Counted from the first letter of the stretch, positions 22,044 through 31,091 are shown. The stretch is 43,878 nucleotides of DNA from an uncultured Porphyromonadaceae bacterium (GCA_902493335.1 CABUPJ010000028.1:1-43878), one strand, 5' to 3'. The notes: generated by a model not told the origin, from the letters alone. Numbers and translations: made by a program.

Positions 22044-23060
22044 ATGAGAAACTCCTTAAAATGGCTTTTGCCGGTTGTGGCACTCTGCGCCGTGCCGGCG
22101 GCAGTCTCTTGTTCGGCCAGGGACGGAAACGAATCAGACGGAGACAAGGCTGCCGACAAGATCGAAAACCAACGCGACAGAGGGGGCAAGGCCGGCGGTC
22201 CGCAGCTCGGCACACCCGGCGGCGGCCCGGTAATCGACAAAAGCGGCGACTCGGTGCTTCAGGCCATGATAAAGGCTGAAGTGCCTGAGTTCGGGCAGTT
22301 TGTCTATACCGACAGCTTGACTGGCAAGATGTTGAAATACAATCTGTTCAAACCTAAAGGCGTCGAGGCGGGCAGAAAGTATCCGCTTGTCCTCTTCATG
22401 GCCGATGCCAGCACTCCGGGCACAGACGTCACCCGCCCGCTGACGCAGGGCTATGGCGCTTTGGTCTGGGCTACCGACAGCTGGCAGAAATCACATCCCT
22501 GTTATGTGCTTGTTCCTCAATATAGCGGCGTGGCGGTCAATGACGCATATGAGCATACCGCTGAAGTCGATATGGTCATGCGTCTCGTGCGGTCTGTCGC
22601 CCGTGTAGACGCTGTCGATGACACACGTCTCTACACGACCGGCCAGTCTATGGGCGGAATGATTTCGATGTATTATAATGTCACTTATCCCGACGTCTTC
22701 GCGGCATCTGTTTTTGTCGACTGCCACTGGGACAGCGCTACTTTCGGCGAGCTTGTGAAACATAAGTTCACCTTTATCACGGCTGGCAAAGCCGGCACGT
22801 TCGGTGCTCTCGAGGCAGCTGCCGATGCGGCCGGCGTGAGATATGAGTATGCCGAATGGAGCGCGCGCCTGCCGCAGGAGCGCCAGGACAGTCTCGCCGC
22901 TGCTCTTCTTGCTGAAGGAGCTCCGATAAACATCATCAATTTCGAGTCAAAGACAGTGCTGCCCGCCGACGGACGCGGCAGCGAGCACATGTATTCGTTT
23001 GATTACGCTTACCGCCTGACGCCTGTAAGAGAGTGGCTTTTCGCCCAAAGGAAACAATAG
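22044..23060 (+). CDS. Secreted alpha/beta-hydrolase, probable lipoprotein esterase
   Basis: The 338-residue protein has an N-terminal signal with a possible lipobox (AVSC, Cys23), then a Gly/Asp-rich linker (about 25-65). The alpha/beta-hydrolase domain resembles PHB-depolymerase or feruloyl-esterase-like proteins: YPLVLFMADAS (oxyanion region), TTGQSMGGM (nucleophile Ser202) and a likely catalytic His in SEHMYSF. The substrate is not evident; acetylated or feruloylated glycans are common for the group. It is downstream of and co-directional with the AraC regulator, and converges on the ATP-grasp gene with 5 nt between stops. Confidence 0.87.
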   Translation: MRNSLKWLLPVVALCAVPAAVSCSARDGNESDGDKAADKIENQRDRGGKAGGPQLGTPGGGPVIDKSGDSVLQAMIKAEVPEFGQFVYTDSLTGKMLKYNLFKPKGVEAGRKYPLVLFMADASTPGTDVTRPLTQGYGALVWATDSWQKSHPCYVLVPQYSGVAVNDAYEHTAEVDMVMRLVRSVARVDAVDDTRLYTTGQSMGGMISMYYNVTYPDVFAASVFVDCHWDSATFGELVKHKFTFITAGKAGTFGALEAAADAAGVRYEYAEWSARLPQERQDSLAAALLAEGAPINIINFESKTVLPADGRGSEHMYSFDYAYRLTPVREWLFAQRKQ

Positions 23061-23065
23061 CCGGC

Positions 23066-23983
23066 CTATGGCTTATATGACGGCTCGGGCAGCGTGAAGA
23101 GCGAGCCGAAGTAGCGGTCGGTCTCTTCGCTGATGTCGTTGTCGTAGCCCGATGAGTTGAAATATGTCAGTTCGCCGAAATAGATTTTATCGTCAACATA
23201 ATAAAGGTCGACTCTTATCTGCGGCTCGTCTTTGCAGAGGCGGTCGGCGATGGCAAACATCTCGTCGATGCGCGCGGGTTTGGGCAGGGTGAAATCGGCC
23301 GTCATGCCGGCGTCGACCTTGTTGAACGGTCTGAAACGCCACTCGCGGTCAAAGAAGTAATAGCGCGGCTTGTTCTTGCCCGGCACGCGCCCGCGGCAGA
23401 CCATGACATACTCGGCGCGGCCGTTGAAACAGAAAAATTTGTAGTCGGTCGGCACCGGCTCTGCGTCGGTGCCGATATATTCTTCGGCGAGCACCGTCGG
23501 CACGATGTTTTTGTATGGCCATTCGCGAAGTTTGGCATAATTGCGTTTGCGCAGCCAGCGGCTCATGACCTGCCTGGCTTTCTCGCGGTCGAGTTTTGCC
23601 TTGTCTTTGCAGATAACGACTCCTTTGCCGCCCCAGCCTTGCGAGGTCTTGAGCACGAAACGGTCGGGCAGGACGTCGAAGTCGATGTCGTCGGCCGATT
23701 TCCACGTAGCTATGGTCGGGATGATATATTCATGGCCGATGATTTCGCCTACTATATCTTTGACGGCGAGTTTGTCGACGAGTGCGGTCTGACGGTCGTG
23801 ACGGTTATAGATTTTGAGCCATTGTATTTTCTCGTTGAGAGTCTGCGGATTGTCGAGGTCGAGGCGGCGGCCTGTGCGCAGCCTGTACATGGCGGTCACA
23901 AACCAGCGGTCGTTTTTGATCAGAGGAGCGAATAGTTTGAGCGTGTTTTTAGCCGTTTTGCGGTAAAATGTTAGAAATGACAT
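23066..23983 (-). CDS. TupA-like ATP-grasp enzyme, polysaccharide-associated
   Basis: The 305-residue protein matches the TupA-like ATP-grasp family often found in capsule and exopolysaccharide loci. The N-terminus has NPQTLNEKIQWLKIYNR and LVDKLAVKDIV; the ATP-binding core has FVLKTSQGWGGKGVVICKD and AEEYIG; the metal-binding end has RVDLYYVDDKIYFGELTYFN. The family ligates amino acids or similar groups to acidic sugars or peptides. No glycosyltransferases lie next to it, so its partner pathway is unknown. A TAAATTTG -7 element is at 24027-24034 on the minus strand, with a poorly spaced -33. Confidence 0.87.
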   Translation of the reverse strand: MSFLTFYRKTAKNTLKLFAPLIKNDRWFVTAMYRLRTGRRLDLDNPQTLNEKIQWLKIYNRHDRQTALVDKLAVKDIVGEIIGHEYIIPTIATWKSADDIDFDVLPDRFVLKTSQGWGGKGVVICKDKAKLDREKARQVMSRWLRKRNYAKLREWPYKNIVPTVLAEEYIGTDAEPVPTDYKFFCFNGRAEYVMVCRGRVPGKNKPRYYFFDREWRFRPFNKVDAGMTADFTLPKPARIDEMFAIADRLCKDEPQIRVDLYYVDDKIYFGELTYFNSSGYDNDISEETDRYFGSLFTLPEPSYKP

Positions 23984-24180
23984 TGTCAGTCTTGATAAAT
24001 TCGATGGGTCTGTTGATAGAGTTGCGCAAATTTAGACAATAAATACGAAAAACAGACCAATTTTTTCTATAAAATAATGTCAGAATCGCTGCGCGGCATT
24101 TATTTCGCAAATACATAAATAGTTATCTTTGCAAAATATCGATGTCTGCTTTTCTCTGCAACAACCAATACTTTATCAAT

Positions 24181-25956
24181 ATGAAACCACGACACATTGT
24201 TTTAACAGCGCTCTTCACGTCGCTCGCCGTGTTTGCCGCCAACGACAGAATAACAGAAATCACCGCCCTGCGCGAGACTGCCGACAGTCTTCACAGCATC
24301 GGGCGCACCGATTCGGCTGTCATCGTCGGCGCGCGAGCTGTCGGGTTGGCGCAGGAAAGCGGCGACTTGACTCAGATTGTGGGCGCGAACGCCGCGCAGG
24401 GTGTTTTTCTACGTTCGCTCGGACGCATCGACGAGGCTCTGCAGTGCTATGACACAGCTTTGGAAATTGTGACTTCGGGCCAATTCCGCGATAATCCTGA
24501 CGGTGAGACCATCGAGGAGATTGCTTCGCTTTATATCAATCTCGCCGTGCTTAATCTCGACATGCAGAATAAGGACGAGGCTGCGCGAAACGCAGAGTCG
24601 TCAGGCGAATGGGTCGCAAAAAGCACTGACGCCGAACTGAAGAGTACGGTCTTCGGTGTCGTCGGCTCTGTCCTGACCGGATGCGGCATGTATGACCGCG
24701 CACTGCATTATCAGGAACTTGCCTTTGACAACGCCATGGAGTCGGGCAATCACGACGCGGCTTTTCGCGCTGCCGCCTATACGATGCTCATAGCCGACCG
24801 AACCGGCGACAAGGCCGGGGCAGATGTGTGGCGTCGCAAGTGTCAGGAACTCCTGCCGCAGATCGGGTCGTTCATGACCGAGATGGTCTATTATCAAGCC
24901 GAGTGTTCGATATGTTTGAAAAACAACGATCCCAAGGGTGCCATTGTTTGGTTTGACAAAATTCTCGGTCTCGATGGCATCGACAATCTGCCCTTTGTGA
25001 AATTTGACTGTTATAACAACATGCACATGGCTTATTCAGAACTCGGCGATTACCGTAATGCCTACGAGACGCTGCTTGTCGGCAATGAGCTGCGCGACAG
25101 CCTTTGGGCCGAGGAGAAAGCCCGGGACCTGCGTGACATGACAGTGAAATATGAGACCAAGGAGACCGAGCTGGCTCTCGCCCGCAGCGAGGCGCGCCGT
25201 GCCAATACCCTGATGTGGCTTTTTGCGGCTGTCGGTCTGCTGCTTGTCGGCGCGATTGTCTTTGTGGTCTATGCCGGGCGCCAGCGTCGCCGCCGTATGC
25301 AGAAAGAAATGGAATTCGCAGCCTTGCGCGACGATATCGGACGCCGGCTCACCCGGCAGTATGTCGAGGGCCTTGAAAACGAGCGTGCCCGCATGTCGCG
25401 CGAGCTCCACGATGGCGTCTGCAACGACCTGCTGGCGATACAGATGAATATCAGCGGCGGCCGTCCGCTCGACGACACGGCGCGCCTGATCGACAGCTGC
25501 CGCGAGTCGGTGCGCCGTATCTCTCACGAGCTTATGCCGCCCGAATTCGCTTATGCGTCGCTTGACGAGGTCGTGAAATATTTTGTATCGAAACAGGCCG
25601 AGTCTGACAGCGGCAGGATTAATTTCACATATTCTTCATCAGCTGACGGCGCCGACTGGCGCGAGGTCTCTGACTCTGTCGCCCTCGAGGTCTATCGTAT
25701 CATACAGGAGGCCGTCGGCAATGCCGTCAGACATTCGGGCGCGAGCGAGATATATGTCGTGATGTCGCTCGACGGTTCATCGCTCGAAGTCGTCATCCGT
25801 GACAACGGCACCTTCAAATCTTCGGACCGCAAAGGTTTGGGCCTCGATTCGATAAAGCGGCGCGCCGGCTCGATCGGCGGCACTGTCGCGATAGAGACAC
25901 AGGCGGGGGGCGGTACAGAAGTCCGCTTGACGGTTAAAAACTACGGAAATCCGTAA
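24181..25956 (+). CDS. TPR-containing NarL-type sensor histidine kinase
   Basis: I use ATG at 24181 (591 residues), which begins with a clean signal peptide (MKPRHIVLTALFTSLAVFAA). The periplasmic part is a set of TPR repeats, a single membrane span lies near residues 343-362, and a coiled stretch leads to HisKA_3 with the phospho-acceptor His410 in SRELHDGV. The ATPase domain has the N-box QEAVGNAVRHSG and the G-box GLGLDSIKRRAGSIGG. Such kinases normally sit beside a LuxR-type response regulator; the likely partner is at 31695, about 5.7 kb away. The gene ends with KNYGNP and stop, inside a 28-bp sequence repeated just upstream of that regulator. A TATCTTTG -7 element lies at 24124-24131. 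Confidence 0.93.
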   Translation: MKPRHIVLTALFTSLAVFAANDRITEITALRETADSLHSIGRTDSAVIVGARAVGLAQESGDLTQIVGANAAQGVFLRSLGRIDEALQCYDTALEIVTSGQFRDNPDGETIEEIASLYINLAVLNLDMQNKDEAARNAESSGEWVAKSTDAELKSTVFGVVGSVLTGCGMYDRALHYQELAFDNAMESGNHDAAFRAAAYTMLIADRTGDKAGADVWRRKCQELLPQIGSFMTEMVYYQAECSICLKNNDPKGAIVWFDKILGLDGIDNLPFVKFDCYNNMHMAYSELGDYRNAYETLLVGNELRDSLWAEEKARDLRDMTVKYETKETELALARSEARRANTLMWLFAAVGLLLVGAIVFVVYAGRQRRRRMQKEMEFAALRDDIGRRLTRQYVEGLENERARMSRELHDGVCNDLLAIQMNISGGRPLDDTARLIDSCRESVRRISHELMPPEFAYASLDEVVKYFVSKQAESDSGRINFTYSSSADGADWREVSDSVALEVYRIIQEAVGNAVRHSGASEIYVVMSLDGSSLEVVIRDNGTFKSSDRKGLGLDSIKRRAGSIGGTVAIETQAGGGTEVRLTVKNYGNP

Positions 25957-25961
25957 TTGAC
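25934..25961 (+). repeat. Left copy of 28-bp direct repeat flanking a 5.6-kb segment
   Basis: TTAAAAACTACGG, one variable base, then AATCCGTAATTGAC. The copy at 31591-31618 matches at 27 of 28 positions in the same orientation. This copy is the last codons of the histidine kinase plus the -33 TTG of the surface-protein promoter. The copies lie 5657 bp apart, start to start. Confidence 0.9.
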
Positions 25962-25987
25962 AGGCACTTGGCAGAGAGCTATATTTG
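25957..25987 (+). promoter_or_regulatory. Promoter of the large surface-protein gene
   Basis: TTG (25957-25959, inside the 28-bp repeat), 20 nt, TATATTTG (25980-25987); ATG follows at 26007. Confidence 0.8.
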
Positions 25988-26006
25988 CAGATAAAACTTT
26001 TTGCAA

Positions 26007-29000
26007 ATGAAGAATAAACTATTCACCACACTCTCTGTCATCGCTTCTCTGCTGTCACCGGCTCTCACAGCCTCGGGCGCCGAAATCTGGAACGGCTCGG
26101 TCGACACCGACTGGGAAGGGCAGGGCACAGCCGCTTCTCCTTATATTATAGGAACGGCGGCCGAGCTTGCGGGTCTCGCACAGCGCACAAACGCCGACGA
26201 AACGTTCGAAGGCAAGTATTTCAGGCTCACAGCCGACCTATGGCTCAGTGACGAGGCCACGGAAGCCGACAGGCGTCCTCTGTGGATTCCTATCGGCGAC
26301 TATACGCTCGAAAACGATGATCCCGAGAGCAATCTCGGCGGCTTTTATGCCAAAGAGCACTGGTTTAAAGGCTCGTTTGACGGTAACGGCCACACGATTT
26401 ACAATCTATGGTACACGGGTACGACCGATTTCGATGACTGGAACGACCCCTTCGGTTCGGGCCAGCTCGATTTCACGGCCTGGAACAAGGCTCTCTTCGG
26501 CCTGCTTGACGGCGCTGTCATCACCAATCTAAATATCAGAAACGCCAATATCGCCGGTACGGCATTAATCGGCGGTCTGGCCGTACGCGCCAAAAATTCG
26601 ACCGTCAGCGACGTCACGGTTCATGGCTCGGTCAAGTCGGGCGACATCGAGAACGGCGGTTCGGCTGCGGCGCTCGTCGTCGAGGCCTATGACTGCCGGT
26701 TTACACGCTGCTCGGCCGACGCCAATGTCTTCGCCCGCAGCAACTCGGGCGTCCTGATAGGACGTCTTGAGGGCTCGAGCGTTGTCGACGGCTGCTCGGC
26801 TTCGGGCAAAGTGACTGGTTGTGTAAACGTCGGCGGCCTCATCGGCGCGTCGGTGGCTGATGGCAACTCGGGCAAAGATAATGCCCCTGTTGTGACAAAC
26901 TCGACAGCCTCGGCTCTTGTAACAGTCATTCCCGGCCGCAATCAGGGCAACAACGGCGGCGGATTCATCGGCCACAACGAGGGCTATATCGCCTGTTCGG
27001 GTGCGACCGGCGACGTCCATGTTATGGTCGACTGCGGCGCCGGTTTCTGCGACACCAACTACGGCTTCATCGAGTCGTGCTATGCCACGGGTGATGTCTA
27101 TAATGAAGAATACGGCGTCACGCTCTCGCAGTTCGTGACCAACAACGGCATTGATGTCGGCTATGAGAGCCACAAAGGCATGATATATAACTGCTTCGGA
27201 GCCGGAGCATTAAGAGCGCCCGAGGCTCCGGGCGATGTCGTCGCCGCTCCCTCACGTCTGAGCCGCTTCGCCTGGGGTGCTTTCGTCTCTGCCGGCTCGG
27301 CTATCGTGGGCTGCTATTACGACTCGACGACGACGCCTGAGCCGACCGAAGATTTCGTGCCGGGCGTCAGATCCGCGACCTCCGATGAGATGAAGTCGGC
27401 CGATTTCGTCGTCGCGCTCAATAAAATGGCCGCTCTCACAGGATCCTATGCATGGAAGCACAATCCCGGCGGCTATCCTCTGCCGACTGACGTCAGGGCC
27501 ACTGATATCACGCCTCTTTTCTCGGGCGGCAAGGGCACCGGGGCCGAACCGTTCCTAATCGCAACGAAAGACGATTTGAAAAATCTCTCATGGGCGGCCG
27601 GTTTCAACTGGTCTTTCACCGGCCAGTATCTCCGTCAGACAGCCGACATCGCCCTCAACGCTCCGATGGAGCAGTGGGGCGAGCAGATGCCCGAGCTGTG
27701 GACGCCTATTGCCGATTATCATTCGGATAATACGGCCTGGTCAAATCATTTCTGCGGTACCTATGACGGCGCTTTCCACACTGTCAGAAACCTCTATATC
27801 GACAAGAATGCGCCCATGTATGCCGGACTATTCGGCGTGCTCGGCTCGGGAGCGTGCATCATGAATCTCGGCGTCGTCGACGCATGGGTCGAGGGCGATA
27901 ACTATGCCGGCATACTTGTCGGCGGCGCCAAGGACCAGAACGACGGCAACGACGGCACGCGCACAGTCCTGCGTTGCTGGACCTCGGGCCATGTCACGGG
28001 TGGCTGGGGCAGCGGCGGCCTGGTCGGTGCCAACTGGGACGGGGGCGAGTTCTATCTCATCGCCTCTTACTCGACAGCCGAGGGTTGCCGCCGCGCTTTC
28101 ATCGGCGAGCGTCCTCATGTCGGTACTTACATCCGTGGCTGCTGGTATGGCGGCAAAATCGACGGCGACCCGTTCGGCTATCGCGAGGGTGTGACGCTGA
28201 GCTATTTCGACTCGTCAAAAACCAAGCTCAACCTTGCCGAAGGCCGCTCGACAGAATATATGCAGAGCGCCCGCTTTGTCAACGACCTCAACTATGCCGC
28301 TGCGGCCGGCGGCTATGTCGGCGACTGGACCTACAACGCCAACGCTTACCCATCGTTCACCGGTACTAAGGCTACGGTGAATGTCACAGTCGACGACGGC
28401 ACCGGCGGCAGCTTCAGCTTCAACGCCGTCAGCGGCTCGACTCTCTCGGCCCCCGTCGCTCCTGTCCGCGAGGGTTATACTTTCTCAGGCTGGTATACTG
28501 ACGCATCATTCTCTCAGCTCTTTGTCTTCGGCGAGACCGCCGTCACAGAGCCTCTGACGCTCTATGCCCGCTGGACCGAAAACGTCGAGCCTGATTATGC
28601 CATCTTCAAGAATAAGTTTGCCACAACCTTTAAAATCACTACCGCGGCACAACTCTATGCCTTTGCAAATATTGTCAACGGTACGGCAACCGAGGTCGAC
28701 CGCACCGACTTCTCAGGAAAGACTGTCATGCTCGACGCCGACATTTACCTCAACGATGTCAGCGATTATGAGCATTGGGGCAGCCTGCTGACCCCGCGTC
28801 GCTTCACGACAGTCGGAGCCGAGTCGTCAGAACCGTTCAACGGCACTTTCGACGGTCAGCTCCATACAATCTACGGCATGTTTACCGAGCCGTCGCAGTC
28901 ATACGCACCGGCCGGCATGTTCGGCTATCTCGGTGCTAAAGCTGTCGTCAAAGACCTGATGCTAAAGAATGTCTTTATTAACAAGGCAGCCGACACATCT

Positions 29001-29813
29001 GCCGCTCTTCTCGCTCACAGTCTGAGCGGCACTGTCAGCCGCTGCGGCGTCGAGGGGCGTATAGTCAGTGAGCGTCAGAGTCAGAGCTACCACAATGTCG
29101 CCGGCCTGATAGTCACCGCCGAGTCATCGTCGATGGTCGAGCAGTGCTACGCCGTGGTCGACATCAGCGTAGTCGATGATTGTGTCGGTGGACTCATAGG
29201 CAGCAGCATGGGCTCGCTCTCTGACAGCTTTGCCCGCGGCTCGGTCGTCTTTGCTGAAAACGGCCGGTTCGGCGGCGTTGTCAACAGCTTCACCAAGGCG
29301 TTTGACAACTGCTATGCAGCTGTCGCCTTGACATTCGGCACAGCTCCCGGCCGTTTCGACGCCGCTGTCGGCGGCACTTATGGCATGGGCGGCAACGCAA
29401 GTGTCAATCCCGGCTATTACGACCGCGATCTCGTCGAGAAAGCCTTTAAGCTTGTTCCCGAATATGCAGGCAGTGGCGCCGTCATGACGCCTTTCAGCCG
29501 CGGCACAGGTCTCACGACTGTCGAGATGCAGCGCATGGCTTCATATCCTGGCTGGGACTTCAACTCTGTCTGGGGACGTCGCGCCGACACCAACGACGGT
29601 TATCCCTATCTGCGCTGGACGTCGCCCGGCAAAGACAATGATAAAGACGATTCGGGCTTCGCCGATATCGCCGCAGACGCCGACGGCAACATCACCGTCT
29701 ATAACCTTCAGGGCGTCAAGGTCTACGAAGGCTCGCGCTGCTCGCACAACCTCCCCTCGGGCATCTACATAGTCCGTACCCCCTCGAAAACCACAAAACT
29801 CCACCTCCGTTAA
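26007..29813 (+). CDS. Large secreted multi-module surface protein with InlB-type repeat
   Basis: The 1268-residue protein starts at ATG 26007 with a signal peptide (cut near LTASGA). It contains three related beta-helix-like modules with GLUG-type motifs. Each opens with a phrase such as GTAASPYIIGTAAELAGLAQ, GAEPFLIATKDDLKNLSWAA or TTFKITTAAQLYAFANIV, followed by G.FDG..HTIYN. They cover about residues 35-490, 505-785 and 870-1210. A single InlB B-repeat (YTFSGWYTDASF to TLYARWTEN) lies between modules two and three, near 790-860. The C-terminus (VYNLQGVKVYEGSR to TTKLHLR) is a sorting-like domain. Adhesion or ligand binding is likely but inferred. Codon use is host-like, unlike the A+T-rich genes downstream. 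Its position between a kinase and its regulator is unusual. Confidence 0.9.
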   Translation: MKNKLFTTLSVIASLLSPALTASGAEIWNGSVDTDWEGQGTAASPYIIGTAAELAGLAQRTNADETFEGKYFRLTADLWLSDEATEADRRPLWIPIGDYTLENDDPESNLGGFYAKEHWFKGSFDGNGHTIYNLWYTGTTDFDDWNDPFGSGQLDFTAWNKALFGLLDGAVITNLNIRNANIAGTALIGGLAVRAKNSTVSDVTVHGSVKSGDIENGGSAAALVVEAYDCRFTRCSADANVFARSNSGVLIGRLEGSSVVDGCSASGKVTGCVNVGGLIGASVADGNSGKDNAPVVTNSTASALVTVIPGRNQGNNGGGFIGHNEGYIACSGATGDVHVMVDCGAGFCDTNYGFIESCYATGDVYNEEYGVTLSQFVTNNGIDVGYESHKGMIYNCFGAGALRAPEAPGDVVAAPSRLSRFAWGAFVSAGSAIVGCYYDSTTTPEPTEDFVPGVRSATSDEMKSADFVVALNKMAALTGSYAWKHNPGGYPLPTDVRATDITPLFSGGKGTGAEPFLIATKDDLKNLSWAAGFNWSFTGQYLRQTADIALNAPMEQWGEQMPELWTPIADYHSDNTAWSNHFCGTYDGAFHTVRNLYIDKNAPMYAGLFGVLGSGACIMNLGVVDAWVEGDNYAGILVGGAKDQNDGNDGTRTVLRCWTSGHVTGGWGSGGLVGANWDGGEFYLIASYSTAEGCRRAFIGERPHVGTYIRGCWYGGKIDGDPFGYREGVTLSYFDSSKTKLNLAEGRSTEYMQSARFVNDLNYAAAAGGYVGDWTYNANAYPSFTGTKATVNVTVDDGTGGSFSFNAVSGSTLSAPVAPVREGYTFSGWYTDASFSQLFVFGETAVTEPLTLYARWTENVEPDYAIFKNKFATTFKITTAAQLYAFANIVNGTATEVDRTDFSGKTVMLDADIYLNDVSDYEHWGSLLTPRRFTTVGAESSEPFNGTFDGQLHTIYGMFTEPSQSYAPAGMFGYLGAKAVVKDLMLKNVFINKAADTSAALLAHSLSGTVSRCGVEGRIVSERQSQSYHNVAGLIVTAESSSMVEQCYAVVDISVVDDCVGGLIGSSMGSLSDSFARGSVVFAENGRFGGVVNSFTKAFDNCYAAVALTFGTAPGRFDAAVGGTYGMGGNASVNPGYYDRDLVEKAFKLVPEYAGSGAVMTPFSRGTGLTTVEMQRMASYPGWDFNSVWGRRADTNDGYPYLRWTSPGKDNDKDDSGFADIAADADGNITVYNLQGVKVYEGSRCSHNLPSGIYIVRTPSKTTKLHLR

Positions 29814-29837
29814 ACCTGTTTCTTAAACCATACCCCC

Positions 29838-29878
29838 ACAGGCCGCCCCTCATATAAAGAGGACGGCCTGTTTTTTTA
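29838..29878 (+). terminator. Terminator of the surface-protein gene
   Basis: ACAGGCCG (29838-29845) pairs with CGGCCTGT (29864-29871), with further CTC/GAG pairing inside, followed by a run of seven T. Confidence 0.85.
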
Positions 29879-29929
29879 TATTTTTTGAAGTCCGGCAGCA
29901 TGTTGATGTCATTCTCGAGAATCCAAGCG

Positions 29930-29960
29930 TTGCGAGACGTGAGAATAATTCGTAGCTTTG
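29930..29960 (+). promoter_or_regulatory. Promoter of the A+T-rich secreted-protein gene
   Basis: TTG (29930-29932), 20 nt, TAGCTTTG (29953-29960). It would give a leader of about 125 nt before the ATG at 30093. Confidence 0.68.
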
Positions 29961-30092
29961 CATTGTAGGAAGCGCGGGTCGGGATGCCGATGCCCCCGCC
30001 TGCTGTTAGTCGTTTACTATGCTATCGTTGTGTGAGCCGGACCTGCCTTGCTCACTTTTTATGAATCTATATTTAAGAACTATAAGAGGCTG

Positions 30093-30755
30093 ATGGAAAA
30101 ACTGCTATTAATCATTTTGACCTTATCATCTATATCGGCTTATGGTCAGGACGAGCTGTCCGATTATTTTTATCCTTGGCGGGAATTTAATTACTCTGTC
30201 AATCCCGATGGAGATATCAAGAATATTATCGCTACATATAAGATGTCGAAGCATAACATCTTGTCTGAGAAGGTAGTGGTTTATCAAGGCCTTTATGAGA
30301 CTCCGCTTTTTGATTTCAAATTTAATGTGTCTGTTATTGACTCACTGCAAGCGGTTGCATCCACTCGGCAACTGTTTGTGGACTATCAAAACCATGAAAA
30401 AGGGTGGACTGATGATTGTTTCTATTTGTTTGTACTTCCCGAAGATAATAAAACGCGTGACTGGAAAGAGCTCTCCGGAGAAGAAGAACGGACTTGCTCA
30501 TCTCAGTATGTTTACATCAAATTTACTTATGACAATGAGCCATTGTATCGAAAGGCGGTGAAAATTACTAAAAAACGTAAAATTGACGGCGATGAATGTA
30601 CCCATTATTCATATTGGGTAAAAGGTGTGAGTCGTATTGCTACTTACCAGATAATTAATTCGCGGCCACCGACAATATATGAAATGGCCGTCGAACTCCA
30701 TAAGAATCCTATCATTGAAGAAATTTCAAAAGAAGTCTACGAGGCCAATAAATAG
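30093..30755 (+). CDS. Unrecognised secreted protein, A+T-rich gene
   Basis: I recognise no family. From ATG 30093 the product is 220 residues with a clear signal peptide (MEKLLLIILTLSSISAYGQ), so it is probably periplasmic or outer-surface. An upstream in-frame TTG at 30048 would spoil that signal. The mature part is rich in Tyr, Phe, Lys and Glu, predicted mostly beta with a helical C-terminus (YEMAVELHKNPIIEEISKEV); two Cys are present. Codon use is A/T-ending, in sharp contrast to the GC-ending neighbours, suggesting recent acquisition. It lies in the segment flanked by the 28-bp repeats, with its own promoter, and is followed by a long inverted repeat. Confidence 0.82.
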   Translation: MEKLLLIILTLSSISAYGQDELSDYFYPWREFNYSVNPDGDIKNIIATYKMSKHNILSEKVVVYQGLYETPLFDFKFNVSVIDSLQAVASTRQLFVDYQNHEKGWTDDCFYLFVLPEDNKTRDWKELSGEEERTCSSQYVYIKFTYDNEPLYRKAVKITKKRKIDGDECTHYSYWVKGVSRIATYQIINSRPPTIYEMAVELHKNPIIEEISKEVYEANK

Positions 30756-30769
30756 TTGTGCTGTTCTGT

Positions 30770-30883
30770 AAATGACGTCCGGCAGGACGTCTGCGAGTTC
30801 GTAACCGGGCACATCAAGGCCCAAGGCCGCGATGTACCCGGTAGAGCCGAATTCCTTCACAGATGTCTGCCGGACATCGATTT
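30770..30883. repeat. Long imperfect inverted repeat of about 114 bp
   Basis: The left arm (30770-30822) and right arm (30825-30883) are about 50-59 bp each and meet at a tiny centre. Matching blocks include GTCCGGCAG with CTGCCGGAC, TTCG-containing segments, ACCGGG with CCCGGT, ACATC with GATGT, and GGCC with GGCC. Most differences between arms are transitions. It starts 15 nt after the stop of the A+T-rich gene and is GC-rich within an A+T-rich island. It could be a small non-autonomous element or a large RNA hairpin. Confidence 0.72.
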
Positions 30884-30888
30884 AACAA

Positions 30889-30920
30889 TTTGGGCGTTTA
30901 GCAAAAAGTTATTATCTTTG
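30889..30920 (+). promoter_or_regulatory. Promoter of the candidate small RNA
   Basis: TTTG (30889-30892), 20 nt, TATCTTTG (30913-30920), a full-consensus match. No good start codon with a long frame follows directly; the next gene begins 171 nt later. Confidence 0.8.
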
Positions 30921-30926
30921 CATCAG

Positions 30927-31005
30927 AAAATTATCCTGTCGTAACTGAACGGCTAAGTGAAAAGGGCTTAGCTCACAAGTGTAGGTTACGCAGGACTATT
31001 TTTTA
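30927..31005 (+). ncRNA. Candidate small structured RNA
   Basis: About 79 nt between a full-consensus promoter and a T-run (30999-31004). The outer stem pairs TCCTG (30934-30938) with CAGGA (30991-30995) and GTAAC (30941-30945) with GTTAC (30985-30989). An inner stem pairs GCTAAG (30952-30957) with CTTAGC (30967-30972). Structure plus promoter plus T-run indicates a short transcript, or at least a leader that ends early. No known RNA family is recognised. Confidence 0.55.
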
Positions 31006-31091
31006 TTCCGGTTTTTCATTATAATTTGCGCTACCATTAGCCTTCGCCATTGAAATAATTTATTAACTTTGCTTTTATAAATCAAATTATT

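Larger units (their letters stand above)
30756..31091. other. 336-bp intergenic region with long inverted repeat and candidate small RNA
   Basis: No gene is supported here. The region holds, in order, a long imperfect inverted repeat (30770-30883), a strong promoter (30889-30920), a structured RNA candidate ending in a T-run (30927-31005), and a TAACTTTG -7 element (31064-31071) just before the next gene. A 62-codon open frame at 30756-30944 spans the inverted repeat and is not convincing as a gene. Confidence 0.7.

Noticed and set aside
30756..30944. 62-codon open frame across the inverted repeat
   Set aside because: It has no promoter or proper start, runs through both arms of a long palindrome and into the small-RNA promoter, and resembles no known protein. 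A decayed gene fragment cannot be excluded.
30927..31005. Retron-type or tRNA-like RNA
   Set aside because: There is no reverse transcriptase gene nearby and no tRNA arm pattern, so only a generic small-RNA call is supported.
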